From positions 992,001-1,056,000 of the forward strand of contig CP085689.1 of assembly GCA_020683205.1 (NCBI GenBank): 64,000 nt of DNA, written 5' to 3'. The notes below the pieces were generated by a model, which was given only the letters and a program-made list of their open reading frames with translations, ran no database searches and was not told where the DNA came from. A program made the position numbers and the translations under genes. How positions within the stretch are numbered: position 1 is the stretch's first letter; every line of letters starts with the position of its first letter. Shown piece by piece: positions 35,651-44,863 of the stretch. The DNA comes from Lentisphaerae bacterium WC36 (GTDB lineage Bacteria > Verrucomicrobiota > Lentisphaeria > Victivallales > SZUA-371).

Positions 35651-38590
35651 TTATATTTGCTTAATTGAATTATCCTTAGAAGTTGGGGCAGGTACAATAT
35701 TTATTATTTGTTGAACTATCTTTGGTAAAATTGCTGTTTTTTCTTTTTTAAGTTTATTTATTTTATTAATAAAATTACCGTTGCTTATTAAACCATTTTC
35801 TATGAACATAAGGGCAAGTTTTCTCCAAAAATTAAGATGGTTAATGCGGTCTTTTAAATAATTATATCTCGACGGCTCATCGCGAGGGTCTTCAATAATA
35901 ATCTCGACTTGATTATTTAATGTTTCTATAACAAAATTATTTATTTTTTTTGTTAAATTATTTTTTATTTTTATAGAATAAGTAAAGAATTCTATATCTA
36001 AGTAATTTCCAAACTTGAAGCGCAATATATTATCGCTGAGTTGATCTTCATAAAGGTTTAAAAAATTTAAAATTGTTTCAGCGATTATTTCCTTATCATC
36101 TATATTGATATATTTTACTATATTCCGATATTTCTCAAAAAAAGTTTGAAGGTTGATGCTAACAGGAGTAGAGTCATTTTTTATTAAAAGGTAAAAAATA
36201 TTGGCTAAATTACTTGATAGTGGTTGCGTAATGAAATAGTCACATAAATTTTGTTTGAAATCATAAAACTTATTATTTTCAGCTATTGAATAAATTAGTT
36301 CGTTATTGATATCATTGCAACAGATTTTATTTATAGTATGATAAATATTATATTTTAGACTCAATGAGATATAGTCCGCATAACCTAACTTATCAGAAAC
36401 TAAATTCATTCTTGTTATAATATCTTTACTAGGTAAATTTTCTTTAGGAAGAGGTCTTTCTTTTTCTAGCTGTTTATATGCATGAATAAGTGGCGTAAAA
36501 TTTCTATAATTTAACTGAGGAATATATTTTTCTAATTCATCTTTAAAACTTTCTAAATCATAATCTTTTTCAGCTAAGTGAGTAAAAAGATCAGTCCTTG
36601 ATAATAAATTAGCGTTATCTTCATTTAATCTGCCAATTAAATATTTATTGAATTTCTCAGAATCACAATGAAGTTTGTATTTGTCAAAATCAGATTTTAC
36701 AATATCCATATAATCATAAAATTGAACAGGTGTGACTGCTTGCTTCTTTAAAGAAGAAGTTAAGTTTAAATTTAGCTCTTTTTCTTGAATAAATTTGTCC
36801 AATTCATTAATTTTAGTAAAATAGTATTTTATATCTTTTATAGCATTTTTTTGATAATGATAGCAAAAAAAGTTACAAATTTTGGATTTTTTAGGAGCAG
36901 GGCTTTTTTCTAACAACATTTGAAATTCTTTTGAAAGTTTATAATTTCTTAAATCGTGTGCTTCTGTAATTTTACAATCAGCTAAGTGTGCCCAATGGCG
37001 ATTCAATTCGGTTCTATTATTATTGCTAATCGAGTATAATCGATTAATTTTTGCGTTTATATTGAGAACATTGTCATGAATAATTATTTCATCTAAAATA
37101 GGAAGAAAATGTTTATTATCTAAATGTTGGTTAATATCATACTCATAGCTTTCATTATTAAATGAATGCTCTAACTCTTGCTGTATTGGAATTAGTAAAG
37201 CTTTCTTTTTGGGAATATTATAGCTTAATGCTGAAATACTAGCTTGTAATTCATTAGGTTTTTCAGTAAAATTAAATATTGGTTTATTTTCGTCTAAATA
37301 TTTTTCTTTAAGAATATTTTTGGCAATTGTAGATTCTTTATCTTCTAGCAGAATATTATCTTTTCGAAGTACGAATAATGCAATATGCGTTAATGGTATT
37401 TCATTTTCTCCAGTTTGATCTTCCCAAGTTTTGTATAAAACAACCATTTCGTTGATAAAATTGATAATATTTCTAACACTAGGGTTGCTTTTAAAAGTTC
37501 TAAATAACTGATAAATATTGTTTTGATTTTTCTCGTCTACTATTTTTGTTCCAAACGCTTTCTTAAAGTATTTTGAAAATATTCCATTGAAATCCGAAAT
37601 AATTGGTTTTGCAACTCTATAAATAATTGGGAATGTTTTTTCAATAAACTCCTTTGTTAAATCTTTGTTGCCTTCTGATTCGCCGAAAGCATTAGCCAAA
37701 TGTTTTTCATCAAATGGAATAATGACCCAGATATTGTCGTAATGCTTTTCTGCAAAGAATGTATGAATTGATGACCATAATTGTTTTACTTTTTCTCTTG
37801 GCAATCGATCCATGTTATCAAAAACAATGATTAGTTTTTTACCTTTTAAAGATTTTGAAACTTCCTCCATCCAAGCTTTGAATTGAGGTACAGATGGTTC
37901 CTGTGTGTAAACTGTTTTATAATCTACCTTGCTAGTTATTTTATTTGAAAAAACTGCAAACAAATAATCCCACCGATTGTCAAATTTTTTCTTACTATCT
38001 TTTTTTACTGTAACATTTGTATAACTTTTATATCCAATTATTAAACACCATACTATTATTAGACCAATATAACTTCCCAATCCCCAACCTGGTAATTGAA
38101 TATTATTAAAAAAATCTTGAATTGTACCCGCAAACATAAGGATAGTTGGTGTTAATATGAAAAAGATGAATCCTACATTAAGTCTTGGAAAAGAATCACT
38201 ATCAATTTTTGATGTTTTTGCGAGAAGTTGACACAGTTCTTTTTCCCATTTGTCTTTTTCAAGTAATTTGTTGTCCATTAAATTTTTTGTCAGAGTTTCT
38301 AAAAAAGTTCTTCTTTGTAAGTCTTCCTGATGACCCCATGCATCATACTCAAAAATATGGCACTCATTTTCGTTTAAATACTCAGCATTGCCAAGTATTT
38401 TTATAACATTTGATTTGCCACTTCCCCAGTTACCTTCAAGACCAATAATTTTTGTATAATTATCTTGTTCTTTATGTTCTTTTATGTGATTTGATATTGC
38501 TTGTGCAATACGCTGTTGAGACTTTCCTTTAAAAAAATCTTCTCCGTAAGGTTTGCTTGATATTATTTTTGGAAATTTCTGTTCACTCAT
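35651..38590 (-). CDS. KAP family P-loop NTPase
   Basis: 979 residues. Walker A is GLEGNWGSGKSN (about 50-61). Two membrane helices are inserted in the NTPase domain (FIFFILTPTILMFAGTI and YIGLIIVWCLIIGY, about 140-190), the hallmark of KAP NTPases. Walker B is KLIIVFDNMDRLPREK (about 255). After the NTPase part (to about 470) comes a long helical C-terminus with Lys/Asn-rich repeats and no known domain. KAP NTPases are membrane-tied and occur on plasmids and in defence-related islands. This one lies between a toxin/immunity-like group and the orphan Rhs array, which favours a conflict-related role, unproven. Confidence 0.85.
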   Translation of the reverse strand: MSEQKFPKIISSKPYGEDFFKGKSQQRIAQAISNHIKEHKEQDNYTKIIGLEGNWGSGKSNVIKILGNAEYLNENECHIFEYDAWGHQEDLQRRTFLETLTKNLMDNKLLEKDKWEKELCQLLAKTSKIDSDSFPRLNVGFIFFILTPTILMFAGTIQDFFNNIQLPGWGLGSYIGLIIVWCLIIGYKSYTNVTVKKDSKKKFDNRWDYLFAVFSNKITSKVDYKTVYTQEPSVPQFKAWMEEVSKSLKGKKLIIVFDNMDRLPREKVKQLWSSIHTFFAEKHYDNIWVIIPFDEKHLANAFGESEGNKDLTKEFIEKTFPIIYRVAKPIISDFNGIFSKYFKKAFGTKIVDEKNQNNIYQLFRTFKSNPSVRNIINFINEMVVLYKTWEDQTGENEIPLTHIALFVLRKDNILLEDKESTIAKNILKEKYLDENKPIFNFTEKPNELQASISALSYNIPKKKALLIPIQQELEHSFNNESYEYDINQHLDNKHFLPILDEIIIHDNVLNINAKINRLYSISNNNRTELNRHWAHLADCKITEAHDLRNYKLSKEFQMLLEKSPAPKKSKICNFFCYHYQKNAIKDIKYYFTKINELDKFIQEKELNLNLTSSLKKQAVTPVQFYDYMDIVKSDFDKYKLHCDSEKFNKYLIGRLNEDNANLLSRTDLFTHLAEKDYDLESFKDELEKYIPQLNYRNFTPLIHAYKQLEKERPLPKENLPSKDIITRMNLVSDKLGYADYISLSLKYNIYHTINKICCNDINNELIYSIAENNKFYDFKQNLCDYFITQPLSSNLANIFYLLIKNDSTPVSINLQTFFEKYRNIVKYINIDDKEIIAETILNFLNLYEDQLSDNILRFKFGNYLDIEFFTYSIKIKNNLTKKINNFVIETLNNQVEIIIEDPRDEPSRYNYLKDRINHLNFWRKLALMFIENGLISNGNFINKINKLKKEKTAILPKIVQQIINIVPAPTSKDNSIKQI

Positions 38591-38754
38591 TTGTTTTTAC
38601 CTCGATAAATACTTTCAAAAAGAAAAATTGCACAGACAGTATAAAATGGCTTCTTAATGTAACGCTAATTTTTATTAATATCAAGGATTGTATTAGGTAT
38701 TCTCTAAAACTTTTTTGGTAGTTTTTTGAGGTGGTTATTTCATATATGGAATAG

Positions 38755-38940
38755 CTATTTTTTTTTGTATTGCTCCAAGTTTTCATCTACAACTGGCATT
38801 TTGCTAAAATCTACAAGAATTAATTTTTCTCTCTCAGCCATATTTTGATTTTTATTATTTAAACAATAAAATATCGCCACAAATGCTATAGTTATAAAAA
38901 ATAGTAAAACAATTAACAATAATTTTAATTTTTTCTTCAT
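38755..38940 (-). CDS. Small membrane protein, candidate immunity protein of Rhs tip D
   Basis: 61 residues: a basic start (MKKKLKLLLIVLLFFITIAF), one helix, and a short tail (VDFSKMPVVDENLEQYKKK). It begins 22 bp after the stop of Rhs tip D, the position of immunity genes in this array. It is shorter than the others and may be truncated: sequence after the stop stays open in another frame past a nine-A run. Confidence 0.4.
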   Translation of the reverse strand: MKKKLKLLLIVLLFFITIAFVAIFYCLNNKNQNMAEREKLILVDFSKMPVVDENLEQYKKK

Positions 38941-38962
38941 TAGTAAAATTCTCCATATATAT

Positions 38963-39994
38963 TTATTTATAACGATTTTTACACCATTGATCTTTATCTT
39001 TAGGACACTTTTCTTTAATAACTTTATTTTTTGCTTCTTCTGTAACTTTACAATAAGGATAACCTTGAAGCGGGTAAGGAGCTAAATGACCTTCAACATA
39101 TATTTTATCATTTCCTGTATCTTCCACATCATATTCAAAAGCTACGTTATTACAACAAGTAGAACACTTTTGTTTACATTTATATCTTTTCCTACATCTA
39201 TATACATGCAATTCTTTTAGTTGATATTTATTAAATGCTCCTGGCAACATCCAACCAACTGGTCCTGGAAAATTTGAAACCAAAGTTCCTGAATCAAATT
39301 CTCCTTTAGTATTCATTCCTGCTATTTCAATAGTATAATAAATCTGGCTATATACCTCATAATTTACTCTATGACGAACCCATTCAGTTGCGCCACGTAA
39401 ATTTTTTTTAGGCACCAGAATAGTTTGCCATTTATAGTGTTCCTCTAAGGTAGAGTCACCTACAGCTTTCGCATTTGCATACATTTGGAGTTGAGCTTCT
39501 TCAGCCATAGCAGCGGCATATGCGCCTGCCGCACCACTGTTTGATACTCCAAATGCATGTCCAAATACTGAAAAACCACTTAACCCTAATAAATCAATAT
39601 TATTTACGGGTTTGTTGTTTACAAAGCCGTACAGATTCAATCCGCCTTGTTCGGCGATTGGGTCGTGGGTTTTCCATTTTCCATTTTCAGGATCATAATA
39701 TCTATAGTTGTAATAGATTAGACCTGTTTCAGTGTCGTGGTATTCGCTACTGAATTTAAATGGTTGTTCGATGCTCTCAACTTCGTTGCTCGTTTCGTCT
39801 ACATATTTTACAATATTTCCATTACCGTCATACATTGAATAATAATCCTCAGTTGTATCATTCACCACTAGCAACGCACCAACTCCCCCAGCTCCAGCCA
39901 TCGAACCTGAAACATCTTCACCCCAAAGGTATTTTTTATTTAGAGTGTTATCTTCATATTCTGCTACAACGCTATTACCGTCATAAACAAACAA
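38963..39994 (-). CDS. Orphan Rhs core fragment with toxin tip D
   Basis: 343 residues. The first 140 are the end of an RHS core: VYDGNSVVAEYEDNTLNKKY, YYNYRYYDPENGKWKTHDPI and LNLYGFVNNKPVNNIDLLGL, the last being the conserved motif before Rhs toxin domains. The reading frame is blocked by a stop just before the first codon (TTG), so the piece has no secretion or shell part and is an orphan cassette. The tip (about 143-343) contains a Cys-rich patch (CRKRYKCKQKCSTCC) and an end GYPYCKVTEEAKNK. No toxin family is recognised. The frame is intact. Confidence 0.7.
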   Translation of the reverse strand: MFVYDGNSVVAEYEDNTLNKKYLWGEDVSGSMAGAGGVGALLVVNDTTEDYYSMYDGNGNIVKYVDETSNEVESIEQPFKFSSEYHDTETGLIYYNYRYYDPENGKWKTHDPIAEQGGLNLYGFVNNKPVNNIDLLGLSGFSVFGHAFGVSNSGAAGAYAAAMAEEAQLQMYANAKAVGDSTLEEHYKWQTILVPKKNLRGATEWVRHRVNYEVYSQIYYTIEIAGMNTKGEFDSGTLVSNFPGPVGWMLPGAFNKYQLKELHVYRCRKRYKCKQKCSTCCNNVAFEYDVEDTGNDKIYVEGHLAPYPLQGYPYCKVTEEAKNKVIKEKCPKDKDQWCKNRYK

Positions 39995-40041
39995 TTAAGT
40001 TTTAACCATTGTATCTTTTTCGAATTTAATTTATAAAAAAA

Positions 40042-40515
40042 TTAAAAAGATATACTAAGCTGCGGTTCACTTATAAACTCCAAATATTTTACATTAAAGG
40101 GGTTTTCAGGCAATTCTTTAAGAGGAACTGTTTTAAAATGATTTTTATAAAAAACTACTCCTATATAATTATATTCTTGGTTTTCCTTCTTATTTAACTT
40201 CAAAAAAAATAAAAACTTATCATACTTCTTTTTAGTAGCCACGTCTCTCCAAATTAAAATATTAGTATTTATCAACTTTATGTCAAGATTCTTAAAAGAA
40301 TGACTAATGTAATTTTTTAAATCTTCTTGAGATTTTATATCATCTTCAAAGACAACAAAAACCAAATATTTTGCTACACTTAATGCATATCTTCTTTTTG
40401 AATAATAGTTATCACTTTTGTCATAAAAGACTTTGTAATCAATCATTATAAAAGCCAAGACAACTAGAAAAATAGATATCATGAGTTTAATAAATAATTT
40501 TTTATAATTTTTCAT
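40042..40515 (-). CDS. Membrane-anchored immunity-like protein C
   Basis: Start taken at ATG 40513-40515, since it overlaps the toxin-tip stop (ATGA, 40512). An upstream extension to 40548 lies inside toxin sequence. 157 residues: an anchor helix (KLMISIFLVVLAFIMIDYKV), then a soluble alpha/beta domain (VAKYLVFVVFEDDIKSQEDL, YDKFLFFLKLNKKENQEYNY). Overlap with the tip, small size and anchoring fit an immunity protein against a toxin that acts at the outer face of the inner membrane. No family is recognised. Confidence 0.5.
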   Translation of the reverse strand: MKNYKKLFIKLMISIFLVVLAFIMIDYKVFYDKSDNYYSKRRYALSVAKYLVFVVFEDDIKSQEDLKNYISHSFKNLDIKLINTNILIWRDVATKKKYDKFLFFLKLNKKENQEYNYIGVVFYKNHFKTVPLKELPENPFNVKYLEFISEPQLSISF

Positions 40516-40618
40516 TTTAACCTTTCTCCCTTTGTATAATATCGCCAATTATATAAAGATTTCATTCTTACTCTGGAAGTATATAAAATAACCTCTACAT
40601 TTTCTCCAAAAAATTCTT

Positions 40619-40855
40619 TTAAATATTGATACGTTTTTTACCTCCAGTCCCCATCCCGACAGAACATTGAAAGAATTCTACTGTTGCTTTGTCCTTACAC
40701 AAATATTGTTTTATAAAACTTAAATAGTTTTTGCTATCCTGTTTTAAAAATTGTTCTTTAGTATAAGTTATTGTTTCATATGTTTTAGTTTTATAATTTC
40801 TTCTCCTATGTTGTACAAATAAAGTTTCTTCAAAAAGTTTTAATGCCCCCTCCAT
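40619..40855 (-). CDS. Frameshifted C-terminal half of Rhs toxin tip C
   Basis: Continues the tip of 40840-41589 after a shift in a G-run (GGAGGGGGC): LWRG joins ALKLFEETLFVQHRR. It carries LCKDKATVEFFQCSVGMGTG, the part shared with tip B. A second shift in an A-run then leads to YQYLKEFFGENVEVILYTS and ends at TGA 40512, overlapping the immunity start. Undoing both shifts gives one tip of about 225 residues after the DLLGL motif. Confidence 0.55.
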   Translation of the reverse strand: MEGALKLFEETLFVQHRRRNYKTKTYETITYTKEQFLKQDSKNYLSFIKQYLCKDKATVEFFQCSVGMGTGGKKRINI

Positions 40856-41589
40856 AAATTGGAATTTCTTTCATCTTTAGTAAAACCGTGTTGAATAAGC
40901 ACAATTCTTTCAATACAATGGCAATTTTTATCATATTTTTTCTTTGCGAATTTTTCATTAATAAATCTTTTAAAATGCATTGCAGCACTAATTAACTGAT
41001 CCTTATGACCAAATCTATCGAGAACAATTGCGTCATCAGGTATACCAATAAGTTCATTTTTTTTGTCATTTACAATACCATCAACTTCAAAGGTAAAATC
41101 ATATCTAATAGCAGAGTTATCAGGAGGCGTATAATCATAATAACCTTTTGGTGCAGGTGGGTTATTAGGAGAAGGATATAAACCTAATAAATCAATATAA
41201 TCTATTGGGTTATTACCTACGAAACCGTATAAATTATACCCGCCATTTTCAGCTATTGGGTCGCGTTTTAGCCATTTACCTGTATTTGGGTCGTAATAAC
41301 GGTAATTATAATAGCATAAATTTGTTTCAGAGTCAAAGTATTCGCTTGAAAACTTAAATGGTTGCTCCACGCTCTCAACTTCGTTGATTAGCTTGCCGAA
41401 TGGACTATATTCGTAATTATTAGCTAATGCTCCAGTTTCATCAACTAATTTTATAACGTTTTTGTTGCCATCAAGCATATAATAATAATATTCGCTGTCT
41501 GATTTCATCCACATTGGTGTATCTAAATCAGTGTTGCTCCACGCATATTGACGTAAAACTTCATCACTGTTTAACACGTCATTATACAA
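40840..41589 (-). CDS. Orphan Rhs core fragment with first half of toxin tip C
   Basis: 249 residues. It starts right after the stop of immunity gene B: the Rhs reading (NDVLNSDEVLRQYAWSN) begins without its own upstream core. The core end shows NNYEYSPFGKLINEVESVEQ, YYNYRYYDPNTGKWLKRDPI and YNLYGFVGNNPIDYIDLLGL. The tip has NCHCIERIVLIQHGFTKDER, then a frameshift. Tips B and C share the HCIE-x-I...H pattern and the later KDKATV-x-F-x-QC pattern. HG followed by QC at a distance of about 90 residues recalls the His/Cys dyad of caspase-like (clan CD) peptidases. Confidence 0.6.
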   Translation of the reverse strand: MYNDVLNSDEVLRQYAWSNTDLDTPMWMKSDSEYYYYMLDGNKNVIKLVDETGALANNYEYSPFGKLINEVESVEQPFKFSSEYFDSETNLCYYNYRYYDPNTGKWLKRDPIAENGGYNLYGFVGNNPIDYIDLLGLYPSPNNPPAPKGYYDYTPPDNSAIRYDFTFEVDGIVNDKKNELIGIPDDAIVLDRFGHKDQLISAAMHFKRFINEKFAKKKYDKNCHCIERIVLIQHGFTKDERNSNLWRGH

Positions 41590-41607
41590 TAATAAATTAT
41601 TATCTGT

Positions 41608-42126
41608 TTAATCAAAATTTGGTTTTTCATTGAAAAATAGTTGTTTTCCATCAAATGTCATTCCTATATAAACAATTTTCTCATATTTGATTTCTTTAAT
41701 TTTTTGCAAATTAGTTTGTTTTAATTCAGGTAAATCAACTTTTCGATATATAGCCAATTGATTTTTTATTTTATTATTTTTAATCCCGTCCTTTAACATT
41801 CGAAATATATCCAAATTAGGATTTATTTCATATTTATCAAGTTGTTCAAGTATAGTTTCAAGAAATTCATCTTTAGTGTCAGCTTTTAATTTTCTTAATT
41901 TTGAAACACTATCTATTAAAATGTTCTCATCGTCACAAATTAACAATGTTACACTAATATGATTAATTAAGCCATATTGTTGATATTGTTCTGCTTGTAT
42001 TATATGTGTTCTATGAAAAGTTTCATAATTAGGAGATAGAGAAAATTCTTCATAAAAAAAAGTTATAAAAGCTATGAAAATTAATAAAACACTTATAAAA
42101 TATTTCTTTTTATTTTTCATATTCAT
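41608..42126 (-). CDS. Membrane-anchored immunity-like protein B
   Basis: Start taken at ATG 42124-42126 with AAAGGA upstream. The frame is open to 42213, but that part overlaps toxin sequence. 172 residues: an anchor (KKYFISVLLIFIAFITFFY), then a soluble domain with VTLLICDDENILIDSVSKLR and YEKIVYIGMTFDGKQLFFNE. Size and layout match immunity C. It stays intact although its toxin is frameshifted, as expected if protection still matters after toxin loss. Confidence 0.5.
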   Translation of the reverse strand: MNMKNKKKYFISVLLIFIAFITFFYEEFSLSPNYETFHRTHIIQAEQYQQYGLINHISVTLLICDDENILIDSVSKLRKLKADTKDEFLETILEQLDKYEINPNLDIFRMLKDGIKNNKIKNQLAIYRKVDLPELKQTNLQKIKEIKYEKIVYIGMTFDGKQLFFNEKPNFD

Positions 42127-42234
42127 GTCCTTTGTTTTTTTAAATTTAAAAATTAAACTATTTTGGATAAAGTTTTTCTTTAGTATCCCCATTATATACA
42201 GTCCCTCTATCATATATGATATCTACATCATACA

Positions 42235-42828
42235 TTATAACATCAACATGTTTACCAAAAAATCTTCCAAGTATTTTTTTAATACTTCACCAGATTTATT
42301 TTGTGAAGAGATACATTGAGCAAAGTGAACAGTTGCTTTATCTTTACATAAATATTTCTTAATAGTATTCAAAATTTTCATCGCATTATTATATGCTATT
42401 CTTTCAGCCTCAATAACTGTTTTCGATGCACTTGATATAGATTTATTATTTTTCAATTTATCATCAAAATACGTTAAGCCGTCATACGATAAACTAGCAA
42501 CATCATTTGGGCCTATACCGTCATAATGATTATCATAAAATCGAACAAAAGGTCCACCGGCATGAGCATGAATCATTATATATTCTATACAATGACATTT
42601 TCCATCATATTTTGAATCTTTAAATTTATTCTCTATGTCATTTATTAATTGATCTGCAGTTCGCAATCTTTTAGCATATATATTTTTCATAAATTCTGCT
42701 ATTGGATTACTTTCTTGAACAAAAGTATAACTTAATCTATATCTCTTTATTTTGCAAGGATCCGTTGCTACATATGGAGTACCATAGACTTGCTCATATT
42801 GCCATTTCATAAACTCTGACAATCCCAA
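42235..42828 (-). CDS. Rhs toxin tip B (frameshifted)
   Basis: 197 residues in this frame. The preceding bases read NIDLLGLSEFMKWQ, joining it to the RHS core at 42833-43183 across a small deletion. The tip has KCHCIEYIMIHAHAGGPFVR and LCKDKATVHFAQCISSQNKS, matching tip C. Near the end an A-run shift diverts it. The restored reading FFGKHVDVIMYDVDIIYD runs on to TAG 42158, about 30 bp before immunity B. The His-rich HAHAGG and the FAQC segment are the candidate catalytic dyad of a caspase-like peptidase. Confidence 0.55.
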   Translation of the reverse strand: MGLSEFMKWQYEQVYGTPYVATDPCKIKRYRLSYTFVQESNPIAEFMKNIYAKRLRTADQLINDIENKFKDSKYDGKCHCIEYIMIHAHAGGPFVRFYDNHYDGIGPNDVASLSYDGLTYFDDKLKNNKSISSASKTVIEAERIAYNNAMKILNTIKKYLCKDKATVHFAQCISSQNKSGEVLKKYLEDFLVNMLML

Positions 42829-42832
42829 TAAA

Positions 42833-43183
42833 TCAATATTGCTTATTTACAAAGCCGTAGAGGTTAAATCCGCCTTGTTCGGCGATTGGGTCGCGTTTTA
42901 ACCATTTACCTGCGGTTGGATTGTAATTACGGTAATGGAAGACGATTAGGTTTGTGCTATTATCGAAATATTTCGTGCTAAAGCGATAATGTAATTTATC
43001 AACCATTAAATCACTCGTACTTTTAATCGCTCTAAATGGAGTGTATTCGAAACTTGCAACTTCGTGGCTCGTTTCGAATACATATTTTACAATATTTCCA
43101 TTGCCGTCATACATCGAATAATAATCCTCAGTTGTATCATTCACCGCTAACAAAACACCAATGCCTCCAGTTTCACTTAACAT
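42833..43183 (-). CDS. Orphan RHS core fragment preceding tip B
   Basis: 116 residues of the RHS core end: GVLLAVNDTTEDYYSMYDGN, NIVKYVFETSHEVASFEYTP, HYRNYNPTAGKWLKRDPIAE and FNLYGFVNKQY before a frameshift. The VNDTTEDYYSMYDGNGNIVK stretch is nearly identical to the core fragment of cassette D, so cassettes B and D derive from the same Rhs family. The parental full-length gene is not in the window: the Rhs at 58503 has a different core. Confidence 0.65.
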   Translation of the reverse strand: MLSETGGIGVLLAVNDTTEDYYSMYDGNGNIVKYVFETSHEVASFEYTPFRAIKSTSDLMVDKLHYRFSTKYFDNSTNLIVFHYRNYNPTAGKWLKRDPIAEQGGFNLYGFVNKQY

Positions 43184-43236
43184 CGTTTGAGGTTTATAAC
43201 ATGATTTCTGCTTCCATTTGCAACATAATACTCTAT

Positions 43237-43593
43237 TTAATAATTTTTATTAGTATGTTTTCCTGTCGCCAGTAAATTTTGCATTTTATAAATTGGCTTA
43301 CCTTCAGATATTATTACACAGTAATCTTTATGCTTTGGAACAGGTATGATGTCTATAATATAATTATTAAACTGGACCTGCTGGAAAATTTGTATAAAAG
43401 TCACTCAAAATTTCAGTAAGTAATTTAGAACTTAAAATTTGATAATTTTTAGCCTAACACTCTTACTATTAAAAAAAAGAGGAAAAAGACTTAAAGACAC
43501 TACAACAGAGGCTGGTAGCATTAATTTTTTACATTTAAAACTTTCGGTATTTATTATTCCTTTATTTATAGTTATATTGCCTTTCTTTTTCAT
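43237..43593 (-). pseudogene. Decayed membrane immunity-like gene A
   Basis: Starts at ATG 43591-43593, overlapping the end of tip A. The first frame (MKKKGNITINKGIINTESFK, then LMLPASVVVSLSLFPLFF) has one membrane helix. Shifts lead to LSSKLLTEILSDFYTNFPAG and NNYIIDIIPVPKHKDYCVII, ending TGKHTNKNY at 43237. Joined length is about 120 residues, similar to the other anchored immunity-like proteins. Confidence 0.4.
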
Positions 43594-43984
43594 ATCCAGT
43601 CCAAACATCTTTAGCATACTGCTTTTTGTATTTAGAACCATTGTAATTTTCGATTGCTTTTTTTAAGATTGTATTATCACAACATTTATAATCTTTTGAA
43701 AGTTTTATTTTTTGTATGAACCACATTATTCCATAAAAAACAGACTGTGGTTCAGTTATATTTTTATATGTGTATTTTTCTGATATTCCTTTTAGAGGCT
43801 CGTTTAGAACTAGATCTATAAGTCTCAGAAATTTTATTGTGTATTGCAAGGTATCCTGTATTACCAACCTGCATGACATTTCCTGTATGAATACGTATTT
43901 TAGGGAATTTATTCTTTTTATGTTTATTATTTCCCCCCCAGCATTATACCCTAATAGACTTTCTTTACAACCTATAGATTTCAT
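43562..43984 (-). pseudogene. Relic of Rhs toxin tip A
   Basis: A 140-residue open stretch (ITEPQSVFYGIMWFIQKIKL, KKAIENYNGSKYKKQYAKDV, ending YEKERQYNYK) on the array strand, overlapping the next gene as the other tips do. A second frame holds GNVMQVGNTGYLAIHNKISE in the 5' part, so at least one shift is present. No RHS core precedes it and no family is recognised. It is assigned as the most upstream cassette by position only. Confidence 0.35.
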
Positions 43985-44076
43985 TATTTTTGCAATTTTA
44001 CATAAACATCTTTCAGATTAGTTTAACCATAATTCATTATTCCAACAATTTAGAGAAGCAATAAAATGGTATTTTC

Positions 44077-44296
44077 TGGCACCAAACGGCTATGATTTTT
44101 TTGAGTTAAAAAACACTGTAAAATCAGCAGTTTTCAATGATCACCAACAAAGTAATTTATTCCACATACCATAATTATTACAAGCAGTTCTTATTGCACA
44201 GTTTTTTAATAATTTATATTTTTGATAACGGTTATGTGGTTTATCGATAGTAGCCATTACTACTAAATTTTTCTCTATTGTAACTTTTGGCAAACA
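44077..44296. repeat. Left copy of a 220-bp diverged direct repeat
   Basis: Aligns along its length with 53982-54215, with blocks such as CATACCATAATTATTA and TTTTTGATAACGG conserved. The minus strand encodes KVTIEKNLVVMATIDKPHNR and YQKYKLLK, the end of a winged-helix domain like that closing many AlbA/ATPase-type and Fic proteins (M-T-I-x-x-K-P-x-S-R-x-Q-K-Y). The rest is its 3' flank. Together the two copies bracket the six-gene operon. The 560 bp from here to that operon show no gene. Confidence 0.6.
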
Positions 44297-44863
44297 GGCT
44301 CCAAATAGTTGTTATAGTAGGTGATAAGTGCAATTTTACAGCGCCTTTATTGGAACGGACGTGATTCCTGTCAAAGGGTTCAATGTGCACAATGGAGTAG
44401 TGCTCTCAGCAAGATTATAAACTTTATATTTGAAATTAAATTTTTATGAAATTCATCAGAAAATTAAACCTGAATTTTGTTAGAAAAAATAGCCCCCATG
44501 GGTGCAAATAATCTTCCTAATTTCACTCTTTGAAACGATCACTATCATTTATGGCAAAAGCTAAAATTTATTACAAAAAATCAAATCCACTAATATAAAA
44601 GTTAAAACTATCATCATTATAAATTACCTTGAACATCTATGATGTATACTGTAATTAAAAGAAAACATAAATATTTACTATTTTTTAGCATAAATACATG
44701 ACATTTTAAAATTTATATTTGAATTAAGTTACTAATTGCTATATTTTAACATGTAATTAGTATTAGGAATATGGTTAAAATTTTTGATTACTAAATTACT
44801 TTTTACAACGGCGGTATTTATAATTCTTTATGAAAAGTACTTCTCTTAAATAAGTAGAAGTAA

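Noticed and set aside
43036-43275. Plus-strand ORFs across the Rhs cassettes
   Set aside because: They are antisense to clear RHS core sequence and are rich in His, Leu and Tyr, as expected from the complement of YD repeats.
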